DNA of 64,000 nt from Agaribacillus aureus (GTDB lineage Bacteria; Bacteroidota; Bacteroidia; Cytophagales; Cyclobacteriaceae). The notes beneath the pieces are model-generated. The model was not told where the DNA came from. It did no database searches and was given only the letters and a program-made list of their open reading frames with translations. The stretch covers positions 2,542,001 to 2,606,000 of the forward strand of contig JAUJEB010000001.1 of assembly GCA_030442055.1 (NCBI GenBank). Direction: 5' to 3'. The translations under genes and the position numbers were made by a program. This document shows, piece by piece, positions 52,184 to 61,215 of the stretch (its first letter is position 1; each line of letters begins with the position of its first letter).

Positions 52184-52258
52184 ATGAAATTTGATTTTTC
52201 AGTAAATTGGTTTGGGGACCATGGCCTGCCTGACCGGTGGTTCTACGACCTTATTTAA
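52184..52258 (+). CDS. Possible 24-residue aromatic-rich peptide between P450 and ferredoxin genes
   Basis: A clean 24-codon frame starts at the ATG at 52184, 12 bp after the P450 stop, and ends 38 bp before the ferredoxin start. A GAGG sequence about ten bases upstream could act as ribosome binding site. The peptide begins MKFDFSVNWFGD and ends PDRWFYDLI; seven of 24 residues are aromatic (three Phe near the start and middle, two Trp, another Phe and one Tyr). It might be a peptide substrate, a coupling leader or a chance frame. Nothing but position and composition supports it. Confidence 0.3.
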   Translation: MKFDFSVNWFGDHGLPDRWFYDLI

Positions 52259-52296
52259 CACAAATTAATCAGGCATCATTTACAAAGAAATCAATC

Positions 52297-52605
52297 ATGG
52301 CTAAGATTACATTTATTACACGCAATGGTGAAAAAATCACCGTAGAAGGTAATGACGGTTCGTTAATGGAACTGGCTAAGCAAAACAATATTAAAGGTAT
52401 CGATGGCGACTGCGGCGGTGTGTGTTCCTGCGCTACCTGTCACGTACACGTTGATCCGGCATATTTTGAAAAAACCGGCACAGCCAGCGAAATCGAAAAT
52501 GATATGCTGGAGCTGGACGACAATGTGGGCGAGTACAGTCGTTTGAGTTGCCAGATACCGGTGAGTGATGCGTTGGATGGCCTTGTATTGCAGGTTGCGA
52601 ACTAA
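52297..52605 (+). CDS. [2Fe-2S] ferredoxin, adrenodoxin/putidaredoxin type
   Basis: The protein has 102 residues from the ATG at 52297; the longer frame from 52237 adds unconserved residues. The iron-sulfur ligands are C39, C45, C48 and C85 in the C-x5-C-x2-C...C arrangement (GDCGGVCSCATCHVHV and RLSCQIP) of vertebrate-type ferredoxins. An additional cysteine (C43) lies inside the loop, where most relatives have a small residue. It should carry single electrons from the reductase encoded downstream to the P450 encoded upstream. Placement between these two genes makes the role clear. Confidence 0.95.
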   Translation: MAKITFITRNGEKITVEGNDGSLMELAKQNNIKGIDGDCGGVCSCATCHVHVDPAYFEKTGTASEIENDMLELDDNVGEYSRLSCQIPVSDALDGLVLQVAN

Positions 52606-52632
52606 GCCTGGCCAGCTAAAATCAAATCCCCA

Positions 52633-53886
52633 ATGTCAGAAAATCCGAACAACAAAGTTTGCGTTATTATTGGCGCAAGCCACGCGGGCGTAAACTTAGC
52701 ATTTGCCTTGCGCAGTGAGGGTTGGGCAGGTGATATCGTGCTCATCGATGCAGATGCAGCACTCCCCTACCATCGCCCCCCTTTGTCAAAGGCATATCTC
52801 GCCAGTGACGATGGTATAGAGCAAAATTTGCTAAAATCAGCTGATAGTTACGAAAAAGAGGGCATCACCCTGCGTTTGGGCGTTTTGGTGAAATCTATTG
52901 ATCGAGCGGACAAATGCGTCCATTTAAATGATGACAGCGTACAGGTCTATGACAAATTGGTGCTGGCTACCGGCGCAAGCCCTATTGTGCCGCCAATTCC
53001 GGGTATTGATGGTGCCAGTAACCTTTATCCGTTGCGGACGGCTGAGGATGTGACAAATATTCGTAAAGCTCTGAATACCAGCCAAAGTAAGCGGGTAATA
53101 GTCATCGGCGGAGGCTATATCGGCCTGGAAACCGCTGCTTCCTTAAAAAAACTAGGAGCAACCGTTACGGTACTTGAGCGCGAGGAGCGTGTATTGTCGC
53201 GCGTTACCGCGCCGGAAATTTCCCAATTCTTCACAAATCTTCACAAGCAATATGGGGTCGAAATATTCACTGATAAGAACGTGGTTTCCATCGAAACTAA
53301 AAATGGATTAAATGTAATTAAGTGTTCAGACAATTCACGCTTTAACGCAGATATTATCGTGGTGGGTGTGGGAATTCGCGTGAACACAGCGTTGGCTGTC
53401 GCTGCCGGTTTGGAAGTTGAAAACGGCATCAAAGTAAATGCCACAGCAAGGACCAGTGACGAAGATATTTATGCGATCGGAGATTGTACGTTTCACCACA
53501 ACCCGCATTACAATAGGTTTATCAGACTGGAGTCCGTTCAAAACGCTGTCGACCAGGCAAAAGTCGCTGCGGCCGCTATCGCTGGTAAAGAAACAACTTA
53601 CAACACCATCCCATGGTTTTGGTCCGACCAATATGACGTAAAGCTACAAATGGTTGGTCTGTCTGAAGGATACAACAGGATTTTGGTACGTAAAGAAGCC
53701 AGTGAGGACACCAAATTCTCAGTATGGTATTTCAAAGATGATGAATTGCTGGCTGTGGATGCCGTGAATAATGCCAAAGCCTATGTGATCGGCACAAAGT
53801 TTATCAAAGAAGGTAAAAAAGTAGATGCCTCAAAACTGGTTGACCCGTCAACGCCATTCAAACCAGCTAATTTGCTGGCAGAATAG
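52633..53886 (+). CDS. FAD-dependent ferredoxin reductase (putidaredoxin reductase-like)
   Basis: The 417-residue flavoprotein has the FAD-binding start VIIGASHAGVNLAFALRSEGWAGDIVLIDAD, the PYHRPPLSK segment typical of the putidaredoxin/rhodocoxin reductase group, the NAD(P)-binding motif VIVIGGGYIGLETAASLKKLGATVTVLERE near residue 156 and the second FAD motif IYAIGDCTFHHN near 280. The glutamate at the end of the second NAD strand (LEREE) favours NADH. The C-terminal WFWSDQYDVKLQMVGL segment is typical of the family. It completes the electron-transfer chain with the ferredoxin 27 bp upstream. Confidence 0.95.
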   Translation: MSENPNNKVCVIIGASHAGVNLAFALRSEGWAGDIVLIDADAALPYHRPPLSKAYLASDDGIEQNLLKSADSYEKEGITLRLGVLVKSIDRADKCVHLNDDSVQVYDKLVLATGASPIVPPIPGIDGASNLYPLRTAEDVTNIRKALNTSQSKRVIVIGGGYIGLETAASLKKLGATVTVLEREERVLSRVTAPEISQFFTNLHKQYGVEIFTDKNVVSIETKNGLNVIKCSDNSRFNADIIVVGVGIRVNTALAVAAGLEVENGIKVNATARTSDEDIYAIGDCTFHHNPHYNRFIRLESVQNAVDQAKVAAAAIAGKETTYNTIPWFWSDQYDVKLQMVGLSEGYNRILVRKEASEDTKFSVWYFKDDELLAVDAVNNAKAYVIGTKFIKEGKKVDASKLVDPSTPFKPANLLAE

Positions 53887-53957
53887 GCTCGTCAGGAATA
53901 GCTGGATTGGTTGTATTCAACCTGATCCGCTACACTCATTGTTCAGGTCCCGGAAGA

Positions 53958-54722
53958 TTATTTACTTTTAACATATTTAGCGATCATGGCATCCAGCTCA
54001 TGAATGGTATTGGCCAGAATTTTTCCTTCCGGATTGACAAGGAAATAATTGGGCAGCGCACTAACACGAAAATATTCCCAGAGCGGGTGATCTTTACCGG
54101 CATAAACAATGGGCCAGTCATAGCCTTTTTTGCGAACAAACTTTTGCATCTGCCGGTAATCATTGTCAAATGAAATGCTATAAAACTCCAGGTTATCATA
54201 TTTTTTCTTTAATCCCGGGATCCGCTTCATCTCCTGTACACAGGGACCGCACCAGGTAGCCCAGAGATCAATTACCAGATATTTTGCTGTAAATTTACCG
54301 GTACTGATCGAGTCCCCTAGGTAATTTGGCAAAGTAATGGGGATCAGTCGCTGCCCGACAATGCCATCTACCAGATAGGTTCTGGTATCCTCGGCTAATG
54401 TCTTGATATCGGGATGCAATGCTTTTTTTGCAATGGCATTAATCCATTTTACCAGCTTTTTATCCTCCACCCATTTGTACCCATACAGATTGCGGAATAT
54501 GGCAATGCCTGCAATTTGTCGAACGGTGTCATTTGGTAATAAAGCCACCTCGTTTTTGAGTCCGGCAAGCAGCCCGGGCGATTTTTTATATTGTTGAAAT
54601 TTCTCGAATAAAACGCTGCCGTGATATACCCCTCTCAGACTGTCAAAGTAATGGTCTACAGACTGCGCCCATATCTGGAGGTGAAACATCAGCATGACCA
54701 AGGCCATCAAAGTATTTTTCAT
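53958..54722 (-). CDS. TlpA/ResA-like thioredoxin-domain protein
   Basis: The 254-residue protein has a signal peptide ending QIWAQ, a helical region of about 100 residues, then a TlpA-like thioredoxin fold. The redox motif CGPC is seen in VIDLWATWCGPCVQEMKRIPGLKKKY near residue 155, and the cis-proline loop in VSALPNYFLVNPEGKIL. It should act as a periplasmic reductase for cytochrome c maturation or envelope proteins, as do ResA and TlpA. It is convergent with the ferredoxin reductase gene and 35 bp downstream of the PagL-like gene on its strand. Confidence 0.92.
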   Translation of the reverse strand: MKNTLMALVMLMFHLQIWAQSVDHYFDSLRGVYHGSVLFEKFQQYKKSPGLLAGLKNEVALLPNDTVRQIAGIAIFRNLYGYKWVEDKKLVKWINAIAKKALHPDIKTLAEDTRTYLVDGIVGQRLIPITLPNYLGDSISTGKFTAKYLVIDLWATWCGPCVQEMKRIPGLKKKYDNLEFYSISFDNDYRQMQKFVRKKGYDWPIVYAGKDHPLWEYFRVSALPNYFLVNPEGKILANTIHELDAMIAKYVKSK

Positions 54723-54757
54723 GAATCCAGTTGCCGGTTAAACCAATTGCTTAAACA

Positions 54758-55963
54758 CTATTTTATCATACGCACAAAGCCAAGGCTTATTTCAGAAAAA
54801 TCCGCCTGCCCGAAATTGGCATTGATATGTGCTCCAATGTAAACGTTGTTCTCAGGTAATTTATTAGTGTTAAACAAATAAAAGTTTAATCCCATCCGGG
54901 TAGAAAACAGCCGCTTCAACCAATATTCGGTATCATTTTCACTTACATCAAACTCCCGGAAATGCTTTTCAAAAAAAGGTTTGTAAATGTTTAATCCGCC
55001 GGCTACTTCCATGCCGACATGACCTATCAGCCATTCGACGCCCAGATAAAAACCAATATTCGAGGCATTCCAAACAGGATGATCTGAAAATTCACTAAAA
55101 TTATTGTCCGTGATCTGATCGTAATAATGTTGATAAAACCGGTATGCAAAACCTGTGTTAATCCTGAAGTGATTTTTCAAAAGCATAGCTCCACCAAAAG
55201 CAATGGTATAAACGTTCTTCTTGGGGCCTTCCGTTGGGCCTCTGGCACCTCCCAATTCATGAACTCCCAGGCCGGTGCGGAAGTTTAAAAAAAAGTGTTT
55301 TGTTTTATCGATTTGAAAATGATTATCCTCATAAAACCTCCGGTTTACGGGTTGTGTAAAAAACTGTGTGGCCAGGGTCACCATCATCGAATTCATGCCG
55401 AAATTTGGTAAGGTCGTGTGCCCATTTGAACTATGCCAATAGCCTGCGCCAAGTTTCACATGCATCTTTTCCGTCACAAACAGGCTGCGATAAAGAAAAG
55501 CCTGAAATGCCCAGGTAAACTTTGACCCTATCACCTCGTTGGTAGGGTTTTCAGTGCCGTGATAATATTTGGTGAAGTGGGAAGCACCCAAACCAAATTT
55601 CAAGTACCAGGATCTAAACCGTTTTTTCGACAGATTGATCAGTAAATAAGGAATGATACTTATTTCACTTCCCAGCACCTCCCGGTTGGAAAAGTCGGAA
55701 TAAGAAAACCCTATGCCGGTGGTGGGATAGCTATAGTAATGTGTCCACTGCAAGTTGGGGATCGCTTTTAATCGCCCGATGTTTAAACTAAAGCTTTTCC
55801 GGCTGTCGGACTCCGGGAATTCGGAATAGTTGGCCACTACCGTGCCAAACATTAATTCCGGTTCCAGGAAGAAATAACCTTTATTATTTTTGACATCCTG
55901 TCCAGCAACAGTGCCAACTAAAAATAAAGAAAGTGCTATGAAATAATGGATCTTGGTGTACAA
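54758..55963 (-). CDS. PagL-like outer-membrane acyloxyacyl hydrolase family protein
   Basis: The 401-residue protein has a signal peptide ending VGTVAGQ and many alternating strands, as in an outer-membrane barrel (for example WYLKFGLGASHFTKYYHG and HVKLGAGYWHSSNGHTTLPNFGMNSM). The H-x-S-N-G segment matches the His-Ser catalytic motif of PagL lipid A 3-O-deacylases, and the following LPNFGMN is common in Bacteroidota members of this family. Its length is about twice that of classical PagL, with extra strands. Lipid A deacylation is the expected role but not certain. The gene is followed by a TlpA-like thioredoxin gene. Confidence 0.72.
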   Translation of the reverse strand: MYTKIHYFIALSLFLVGTVAGQDVKNNKGYFFLEPELMFGTVVANYSEFPESDSRKSFSLNIGRLKAIPNLQWTHYYSYPTTGIGFSYSDFSNREVLGSEISIIPYLLINLSKKRFRSWYLKFGLGASHFTKYYHGTENPTNEVIGSKFTWAFQAFLYRSLFVTEKMHVKLGAGYWHSSNGHTTLPNFGMNSMMVTLATQFFTQPVNRRFYEDNHFQIDKTKHFFLNFRTGLGVHELGGARGPTEGPKKNVYTIAFGGAMLLKNHFRINTGFAYRFYQHYYDQITDNNFSEFSDHPVWNASNIGFYLGVEWLIGHVGMEVAGGLNIYKPFFEKHFREFDVSENDTEYWLKRLFSTRMGLNFYLFNTNKLPENNVYIGAHINANFGQADFSEISLGFVRMIK

Positions 55964-56231
55964 CGTGATCTCGAAATTGGAAAAATTAACAAATGGCAGT
56001 TACACTAAGCGGTGAATATTGCAAATAAATGCAGCTATTCAAAGTAGCATTTTACTTATTTTAATACATCAATATGAATGGCGCCAATGGAATCTTTTAT
56101 TTAATTTTAGGATATCAGCCTCTTTTACGGAATAAAAACTTCAAAAACCCGTGTTACATCTTACCTGATGCGGACCACATAGGTATGTCTTATTGATAAA
56201 TTCCATATTTTTAGTGGTATATAAAGAACGT

Positions 56232-57002
56232 ATGAGCTTAATCGACATAAAAAAACAGGATAACATCTTACTCATTGGTCTCAATCGCCCTGAAAAGATG
56301 AATGCTTTCACCTCCGACATGCTAAAAAGCCTGTCGATGGCCTATGGTCAATTAGAAGAAGATCCGGCGCTTCGCTGTGGTTTGGTATATGCTAACGGAA
56401 AAAATTTTACTGCCGGACTTGAGTTAAATGAGGTGGGGCCAAAAGTACAGAACGGAGAAAATTTATTTCCTGCAGGAGGCCTGGATCCGTTGCAATTATT
56501 CGGAGCCCAACGTTCCAAACCAGTCGTTACTGCGGTGCAGGGATATTGCCTGACCATTGCCATTGAACTCATTTTGGCCAATGACATTTGTGTAGCCGCC
56601 AGAGACTGCCAATTCGGACAAATTGAAATTAAGAGAGGTATTTTTCCATTTGGAGGGGCTACTATTCGTTTTGTTGAACGATGTGGGTGGGGCAATGCCA
56701 TGCGCTACCTGCTAACAGGCGACTTATTCGACGCCGAAGAAGCCAGAAGGATCGGTTTGATACAAGAAATCGCCGAAGATCCATTTCAAAAGGCGCTGGA
56801 AATAGCTAAGACGATTGCGGCCCAGGCCCCTTTGGCCGTACAAGCCACACTACTGAATGCCAGAAAAGCAAAAAGTGAAGGTTTCGAGGCAGCTAAAAAT
56901 GATTTGTATCCCACGCTTATGCGACTAATGCAATCCGATGATGCCAGGGAAGGCGTTCAGTCTTTTGTTGAAAGGCGGAAAGCCAGGTTTGAAGGGAAAT
57001 AA
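56232..57002 (+). CDS. Enoyl-CoA hydratase/isomerase family protein (crotonase)
   Basis: The protein starts at the ATG at 56232; the longer frame begins with TTG at 56193 and adds 13 unconserved residues. Crotonase features are LIGLNRPEKMNAFTSDMLKSLSMAY, the oxyanion-hole region ANGKNFTAGLELNEVG and AVQGYCLTIAIELILANDICVAARDCQFGQIEIKRGIFPFGG. The usual catalytic Glu positions are partly replaced, so isomerase or other chemistry is possible. It acts on CoA thioesters, most likely in fatty acid or aromatic breakdown. It is convergent with the helicase gene, 31 bp apart. Confidence 0.9.
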   Translation: MSLIDIKKQDNILLIGLNRPEKMNAFTSDMLKSLSMAYGQLEEDPALRCGLVYANGKNFTAGLELNEVGPKVQNGENLFPAGGLDPLQLFGAQRSKPVVTAVQGYCLTIAIELILANDICVAARDCQFGQIEIKRGIFPFGGATIRFVERCGWGNAMRYLLTGDLFDAEEARRIGLIQEIAEDPFQKALEIAKTIAAQAPLAVQATLLNARKAKSEGFEAAKNDLYPTLMRLMQSDDAREGVQSFVERRKARFEGK

Positions 57003-57033
57003 AGGGTTATCCCCTGGTGGTTTACCCGACATT

Positions 57034-59682
57034 TTATTTCCATGCATTCACCCTTTCGGAGGTCTCCTGAAATTCGGAGGACAGGGAATTAATACGGGAT
57101 CTCAGTATCAGCTTTCTGCCTTCCGCATTCCTGGTAAAAATTATTTTGCAGGACCCTACCTTTGCTTTCCAATGCTTTTGCAACGACAACGCCATTTTCT
57201 TCTTTCTTCCCAATACCTCAGGCACAGCGTGAAAATCCTTTTGATTAATAATGCCAAACAATTTACTTTTTCTGATAATCAAATACCGGGGATTTTCAAC
57301 GGGGTCTACAATCTCCTGGATAGATTGGATGAATACGGACTTGGTGTAAGTTGAGCCACCACTCAAATAACAGAATACTGCGCCGGAATCATCAGATGAA
57401 GCAACTACTTCCAGCTCTTCTATATCGGCATTTATTATTTTATTCTCTATCAGAGCATACAGCAGCGCCGTGCCAATATTCTTTATGTCCTTGGCAATAT
57501 CCCGGTATTTAAAATACAGCCTTAAGCTATAAAAAATTTGACGCCCGAAATAAAACATCATCGTCACGCCCAGTGAAAATAACCACCAGTAGATCTTTTC
57601 CCACGAATCAAGGCCTCGTATGGACTTTAAGAACGATTGCAGTATTCTTTCCGAAAAAGTCAACATGCCGGTAACCAACTCAGCAAATACAAAGGCAATG
57701 GTTTTATTCAAGTACAGTTTCTTTACTTTTTGATAATCCTTCTTTCCCTTAAAAGGTATTTTTATTTCCTCTACCAGTTTCACTCCTTCCTTCAACGCCA
57801 GCTGCCACCTTTCATACAATCCGCTTCTTTCGGCCGCCTCGGCAAACATGGTTTGATTGTATCGCTCGATCGTTTCATTGTTAAACACGGCAGGGATGTT
57901 CAGTCTTCTTATCCCATTTTCAATCCCCGTTCCGCCTGTTACAGCTATACCAACAAATGCTCTAAAGCGCCGGCTTAGGAGTGACAGGTCTTCTCCTCCG
58001 TCAGGCACCGTGGTATCTGCGCAAGCCAGATGCCAGATATTGCCGGTTTTTCCGGCGTCGTTTTTTTTAACTCTGATGGCCCTTCCCCTCATCTGATTGG
58101 ATAATACAAATGAACCAATATAGCTGGCCAGTATAAGTGCGTTAATAGCCGGTGCATCCCATCCTTCTCCCAGCAAGGACTTGGTGCCTATTAATACATC
58201 AATATCACCATGCTGAAATACGTTAGTCACTATGTGGACCACGTCGTGTTTAATGGCTGTTGTTAATTTTAAAATCAGGTAGTTGTTATCATAACCCAAT
58301 GCGGTAGTTTCTATAGCTGATACACCCATACGGGAGGCCTGATCTCTAAAAACCGGTAACGAAACTTTAGGAATAATTATCAGCGACCCGGTTAATACTC
58401 CCAGACGCATATCCGGGTTGGTTCTTCTTAGCTTCTCAAAAATTGGCACCACCCCGATTTTATTTATTTCCTGGTCAGGCGATAAGTGTTCTTTGCGAAT
58501 AAAATCACACAAGATCACCATGCGTAATTCCTTTTTTAAATTTTTAAATTCAAAATCAGCGATCTCCACAATACTCTGGAGCTTGGCAATACTTGATTTT
58601 AAGGACTGGCTGATGCGAGGGTTATTTCGAAAACTTACACGTCCTTTTTCCAGTGCGCCAATTTGCCGCAATTTGACCATAAGCGCTCCCCGGTGGTCGG
58701 GGAAAAGATCGGGGTTGTGTTTATCGCCGAAAAGATAAAAGACTAACAGTATTTCAAGCCATTCAAAATCCAGCACTGGCAGCTGTTTGTTTTTATTGCC
58801 GATGATTTCCAGATGCGCTTTGGAAATTTTATACTGATGGTGATTCAGGAAAATTAACACCGCCGAATAGCAGGCGACCTCTTCGTATATCCAGCTTAAA
58901 TTTGCCTGGGGATCAACAAATACGGGATGATTAACCACAAAATCAAAAATAGTTTTGTCCTGTTTGATTTCCTCTGCCATGTCGTTAATCTGGTGGCGGA
59001 ATTCAATAATCTTTCTGAATTCCCTCGGGGTAGGATAGGAGATGTGAACAAAATCCTGGTGAGGACAAAGGTCACCCGCCGCCACCAACTCAGGTACCGT
59101 GATCTCGGTATCCACAGGACCGTTTAGTTCGATATATCTTAGCCACTCCTGATGAGAAACATCATAGGGTGGTGTGGCAGTTAAACCTACAATACGGGCA
59201 TTTAATGCATTTTTTACACTGGTCATTGACTTCCACCATTCACGTTGCAGGTGATGCGCTTCATCCACAACAATGGTTTTAACACCATGTTCTTGCAAGG
59301 CCTTTATAGTTAGATCTGATAAACCCTCATGCTCATCCGCGGAATTGATGGCTGCATGGACTCCCTGATAAGTAGAAACCGTCAAAAATGCAGGGTGCTT
59401 AATGCTTTTAGAAATCCAGGAAGGCGGACGATCGGACTGTAAAAACAAATCGCAGAAGCGTTGTATCCATTGATTTCTTATGGCGATGGTTGGTACCAGA
59501 ATTAAGGTGGGCTCATTTAACCTTAATACCACCTCTAACCCCAGCACTGTTTTCCCGGAGCCTGGTGGTGCGACCACGTGAAGGTGATCATCCTGCAAAT
59601 GTTCTTCTAACTCATCCAGTACCCTTTGCTGATATTTCCTCCAGGGATATTTGAATCGAATGCCGGTAGGGAAATTTTTCAA
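57034..59682 (-). CDS. SF2 DEAD/DEAH-type helicase with C-terminal hydrophobic helices
   Basis: The 882-residue protein starts with a helicase core: Walker A APPGSGKT (38-45), DEAH box (140-143), GLTATPP near 166, and in the second RecA domain LLGEGWDAP (503-511) and the motif VI arginine segment QMRGRAIRV (530-538). A long insertion (about 200-420) with no known motif separates the two RecA domains. Residues 661-680 and 697-722 form two strongly hydrophobic segments. A basic, beta-rich C-terminal domain (about 740-882) follows, not recognised. The two hydrophobic helices would be unusual for a cytoplasmic helicase and could anchor the enzyme to the membrane. No nuclease or defence gene is adjacent. 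Confidence 0.82.
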   Translation of the reverse strand: MKNFPTGIRFKYPWRKYQQRVLDELEEHLQDDHLHVVAPPGSGKTVLGLEVVLRLNEPTLILVPTIAIRNQWIQRFCDLFLQSDRPPSWISKSIKHPAFLTVSTYQGVHAAINSADEHEGLSDLTIKALQEHGVKTIVVDEAHHLQREWWKSMTSVKNALNARIVGLTATPPYDVSHQEWLRYIELNGPVDTEITVPELVAAGDLCPHQDFVHISYPTPREFRKIIEFRHQINDMAEEIKQDKTIFDFVVNHPVFVDPQANLSWIYEEVACYSAVLIFLNHHQYKISKAHLEIIGNKNKQLPVLDFEWLEILLVFYLFGDKHNPDLFPDHRGALMVKLRQIGALEKGRVSFRNNPRISQSLKSSIAKLQSIVEIADFEFKNLKKELRMVILCDFIRKEHLSPDQEINKIGVVPIFEKLRRTNPDMRLGVLTGSLIIIPKVSLPVFRDQASRMGVSAIETTALGYDNNYLILKLTTAIKHDVVHIVTNVFQHGDIDVLIGTKSLLGEGWDAPAINALILASYIGSFVLSNQMRGRAIRVKKNDAGKTGNIWHLACADTTVPDGGEDLSLLSRRFRAFVGIAVTGGTGIENGIRRLNIPAVFNNETIERYNQTMFAEAAERSGLYERWQLALKEGVKLVEEIKIPFKGKKDYQKVKKLYLNKTIAFVFAELVTGMLTFSERILQSFLKSIRGLDSWEKIYWWLFSLGVTMMFYFGRQIFYSLRLYFKYRDIAKDIKNIGTALLYALIENKIINADIEELEVVASSDDSGAVFCYLSGGSTYTKSVFIQSIQEIVDPVENPRYLIIRKSKLFGIINQKDFHAVPEVLGRKKKMALSLQKHWKAKVGSCKIIFTRNAEGRKLILRSRINSLSSEFQETSERVNAWK

Positions 59683-59866
59683 TGGCTTTTTAAAAAATTA
59701 AGCAATAAAAAATAAGTTCATGAGGCTTTCAATTTAATAATTACCGGCAATTAAGTGCATTATTGGTGAAGAAAAAATATACGCAGGGTATTATTATTTC
59801 TTTTTGTGCAAATGCGTGTAATGCCAATTCTCCATTTAGTAAATTTGGCCTTCTAAATTTTATGCA

Positions 59867-61144
59867 TTGAAAAATCGCCAGGCTCTGATTCTTTTGTTTT
59901 CCGCTAATGCAATCTCCGGATTCGCACAGGGGGTATCCATGTTGGCGATTCCATGGTATTTTGCCAGGCAGGATCTGTCATCCCAGTTTAACCTCATTTT
60001 TGGCTTTGTTACTTTTGCGACAGTTTTCTGGGGGTTGTATGCCGGCGCTATGGTGGATCGTTTTCCGAGAAAAAGTCTCTTCCTTGGCACCAACTTAGTG
60101 GAAGGGTTAATTTTAATCTTTGTAGCGATGATAGGTTGGCAAAATGGTGGGTTACCGACTGGTCTTGTGATCCTGGTATTTGCCACCACCGTATTTGGTT
60201 ATCGCATGCACTACCCCAATTTATATGCTTTTGCCCAGGAAATCACACCGCCTGCTTATTATACCAAAGTCACATCCTACATTGAAATTGTCGGGCAAGC
60301 TACCAATGTGCTGGCGGGAGCCTTTGCGGTAGTATTATTAGAAGGTATTGACTACGAGGGAAATTGGTGGTTGCTGGGAAAGTTTAATTTCGTCATTGAA
60401 CCCTGGAAAATCTATGAGATCTTCACGCTTGATGCCGCTACCTATTTCATCTCCGTGATACTTATTGCTTTTATTAAATATATGCCTGACAAAAAATTTG
60501 AAGTAGAAAAAGGAAAATTACTAAACAGGTTGAAAACCGGTTTTCAGTTTCTGATTCAAAACCCAATTATATTGCTGTTTGGTTTCTTCAGCCACTCTAT
60601 CTTTGTCATCATGCTGGTAAGTCTGTTTGCCGTCATGCCCATGTACATAACCAACTACCTGCAAGCCGGCGGCCAGGTATTTGGAACGATGGAGGTGCTT
60701 TATGGGTTGGGCGCCCTTAGCGCAGGTATTTTTATTAGCCGACTGACACAACACATCACCAAAACCAAAGCCATCATTGCTCTGATGTTGCTTACGACCA
60801 TCATTCTCGCTTTATGTATGGTGATTAAATCGGTGCCATTTTATTTTCTGGTGGGGCTGACGATTGGTTTTACCAATGCGGGAACCAGGGTGCTACGAGT
60901 ATCCTATTTATTCAATCACATCCCCAATCAGGTTATTGGCAGAGTCAACAGTATTTTCAGCTTGCTTAACATCATTATGAGAGGGATTTTCGTCATGATT
61001 TTTTCACTGCAATTCTTCTCCAGGGACACGAACATCATCTACGCTTACGCAATTATGGCCTCGCTGACCTTTGTATCCGGCCTGGTTTTATGGAAGTATT
61101 ATAAAAAAATCACCACCTATCAACAGCCGCGCCAATCCTTGTAA
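59867..61144 (+). CDS. MFS family transporter
   Basis: The 425-residue protein begins at a TTG (59867) with LILLFSANAISGFAQGVSMLAIPWYFARQDLSSQFNLIFGFVTFATVFWGLYAGAMVDRFPRKSLFLGTNLVEG, which includes the loop-2/3 motif GxxVDRFPRK of the major facilitator superfamily. About twelve hydrophobic helices are seen, with a soluble central segment (YMPDKKFEVEKGKLLNRLKTGF). The start resembles the MFS_3 group of small-molecule or macrolide-type exporters. The substrate is unknown. It is convergent with the spondin-like gene behind a shared terminator. Confidence 0.9.
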   Translation: MKNRQALILLFSANAISGFAQGVSMLAIPWYFARQDLSSQFNLIFGFVTFATVFWGLYAGAMVDRFPRKSLFLGTNLVEGLILIFVAMIGWQNGGLPTGLVILVFATTVFGYRMHYPNLYAFAQEITPPAYYTKVTSYIEIVGQATNVLAGAFAVVLLEGIDYEGNWWLLGKFNFVIEPWKIYEIFTLDAATYFISVILIAFIKYMPDKKFEVEKGKLLNRLKTGFQFLIQNPIILLFGFFSHSIFVIMLVSLFAVMPMYITNYLQAGGQVFGTMEVLYGLGALSAGIFISRLTQHITKTKAIIALMLLTTIILALCMVIKSVPFYFLVGLTIGFTNAGTRVLRVSYLFNHIPNQVIGRVNSIFSLLNIIMRGIFVMIFSLQFFSRDTNIIYAYAIMASLTFVSGLVLWKYYKKITTYQQPRQSL

Positions 61145-61165
61145 AATCTTAATAGGCCCAAAGGC

Positions 61166-61198
61166 AAAAAACCCAAACGATAAACGCCTGGGTTTTTT
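61166..61198. terminator. Bidirectional terminator between MFS and spondin-like genes
   Basis: A 10-bp perfect stem (AAAAAACCCA pairing with TGGGTTTTTT) with a 13-nt loop lies between two convergent genes. The A/T ends of the stem provide a T-run for both strands. Confidence 0.8.
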
Positions 61199-61215
61199 AG
61201 CAAAGGAATAAATAA

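Noticed and set aside
57034-59682. Reading the SF2 helicase as part of a known defence system (restriction, BREX, DISARM or similar)
   Set aside because: None of the partner genes of those systems is adjacent; the neighbours are a crotonase and an MFS transporter.
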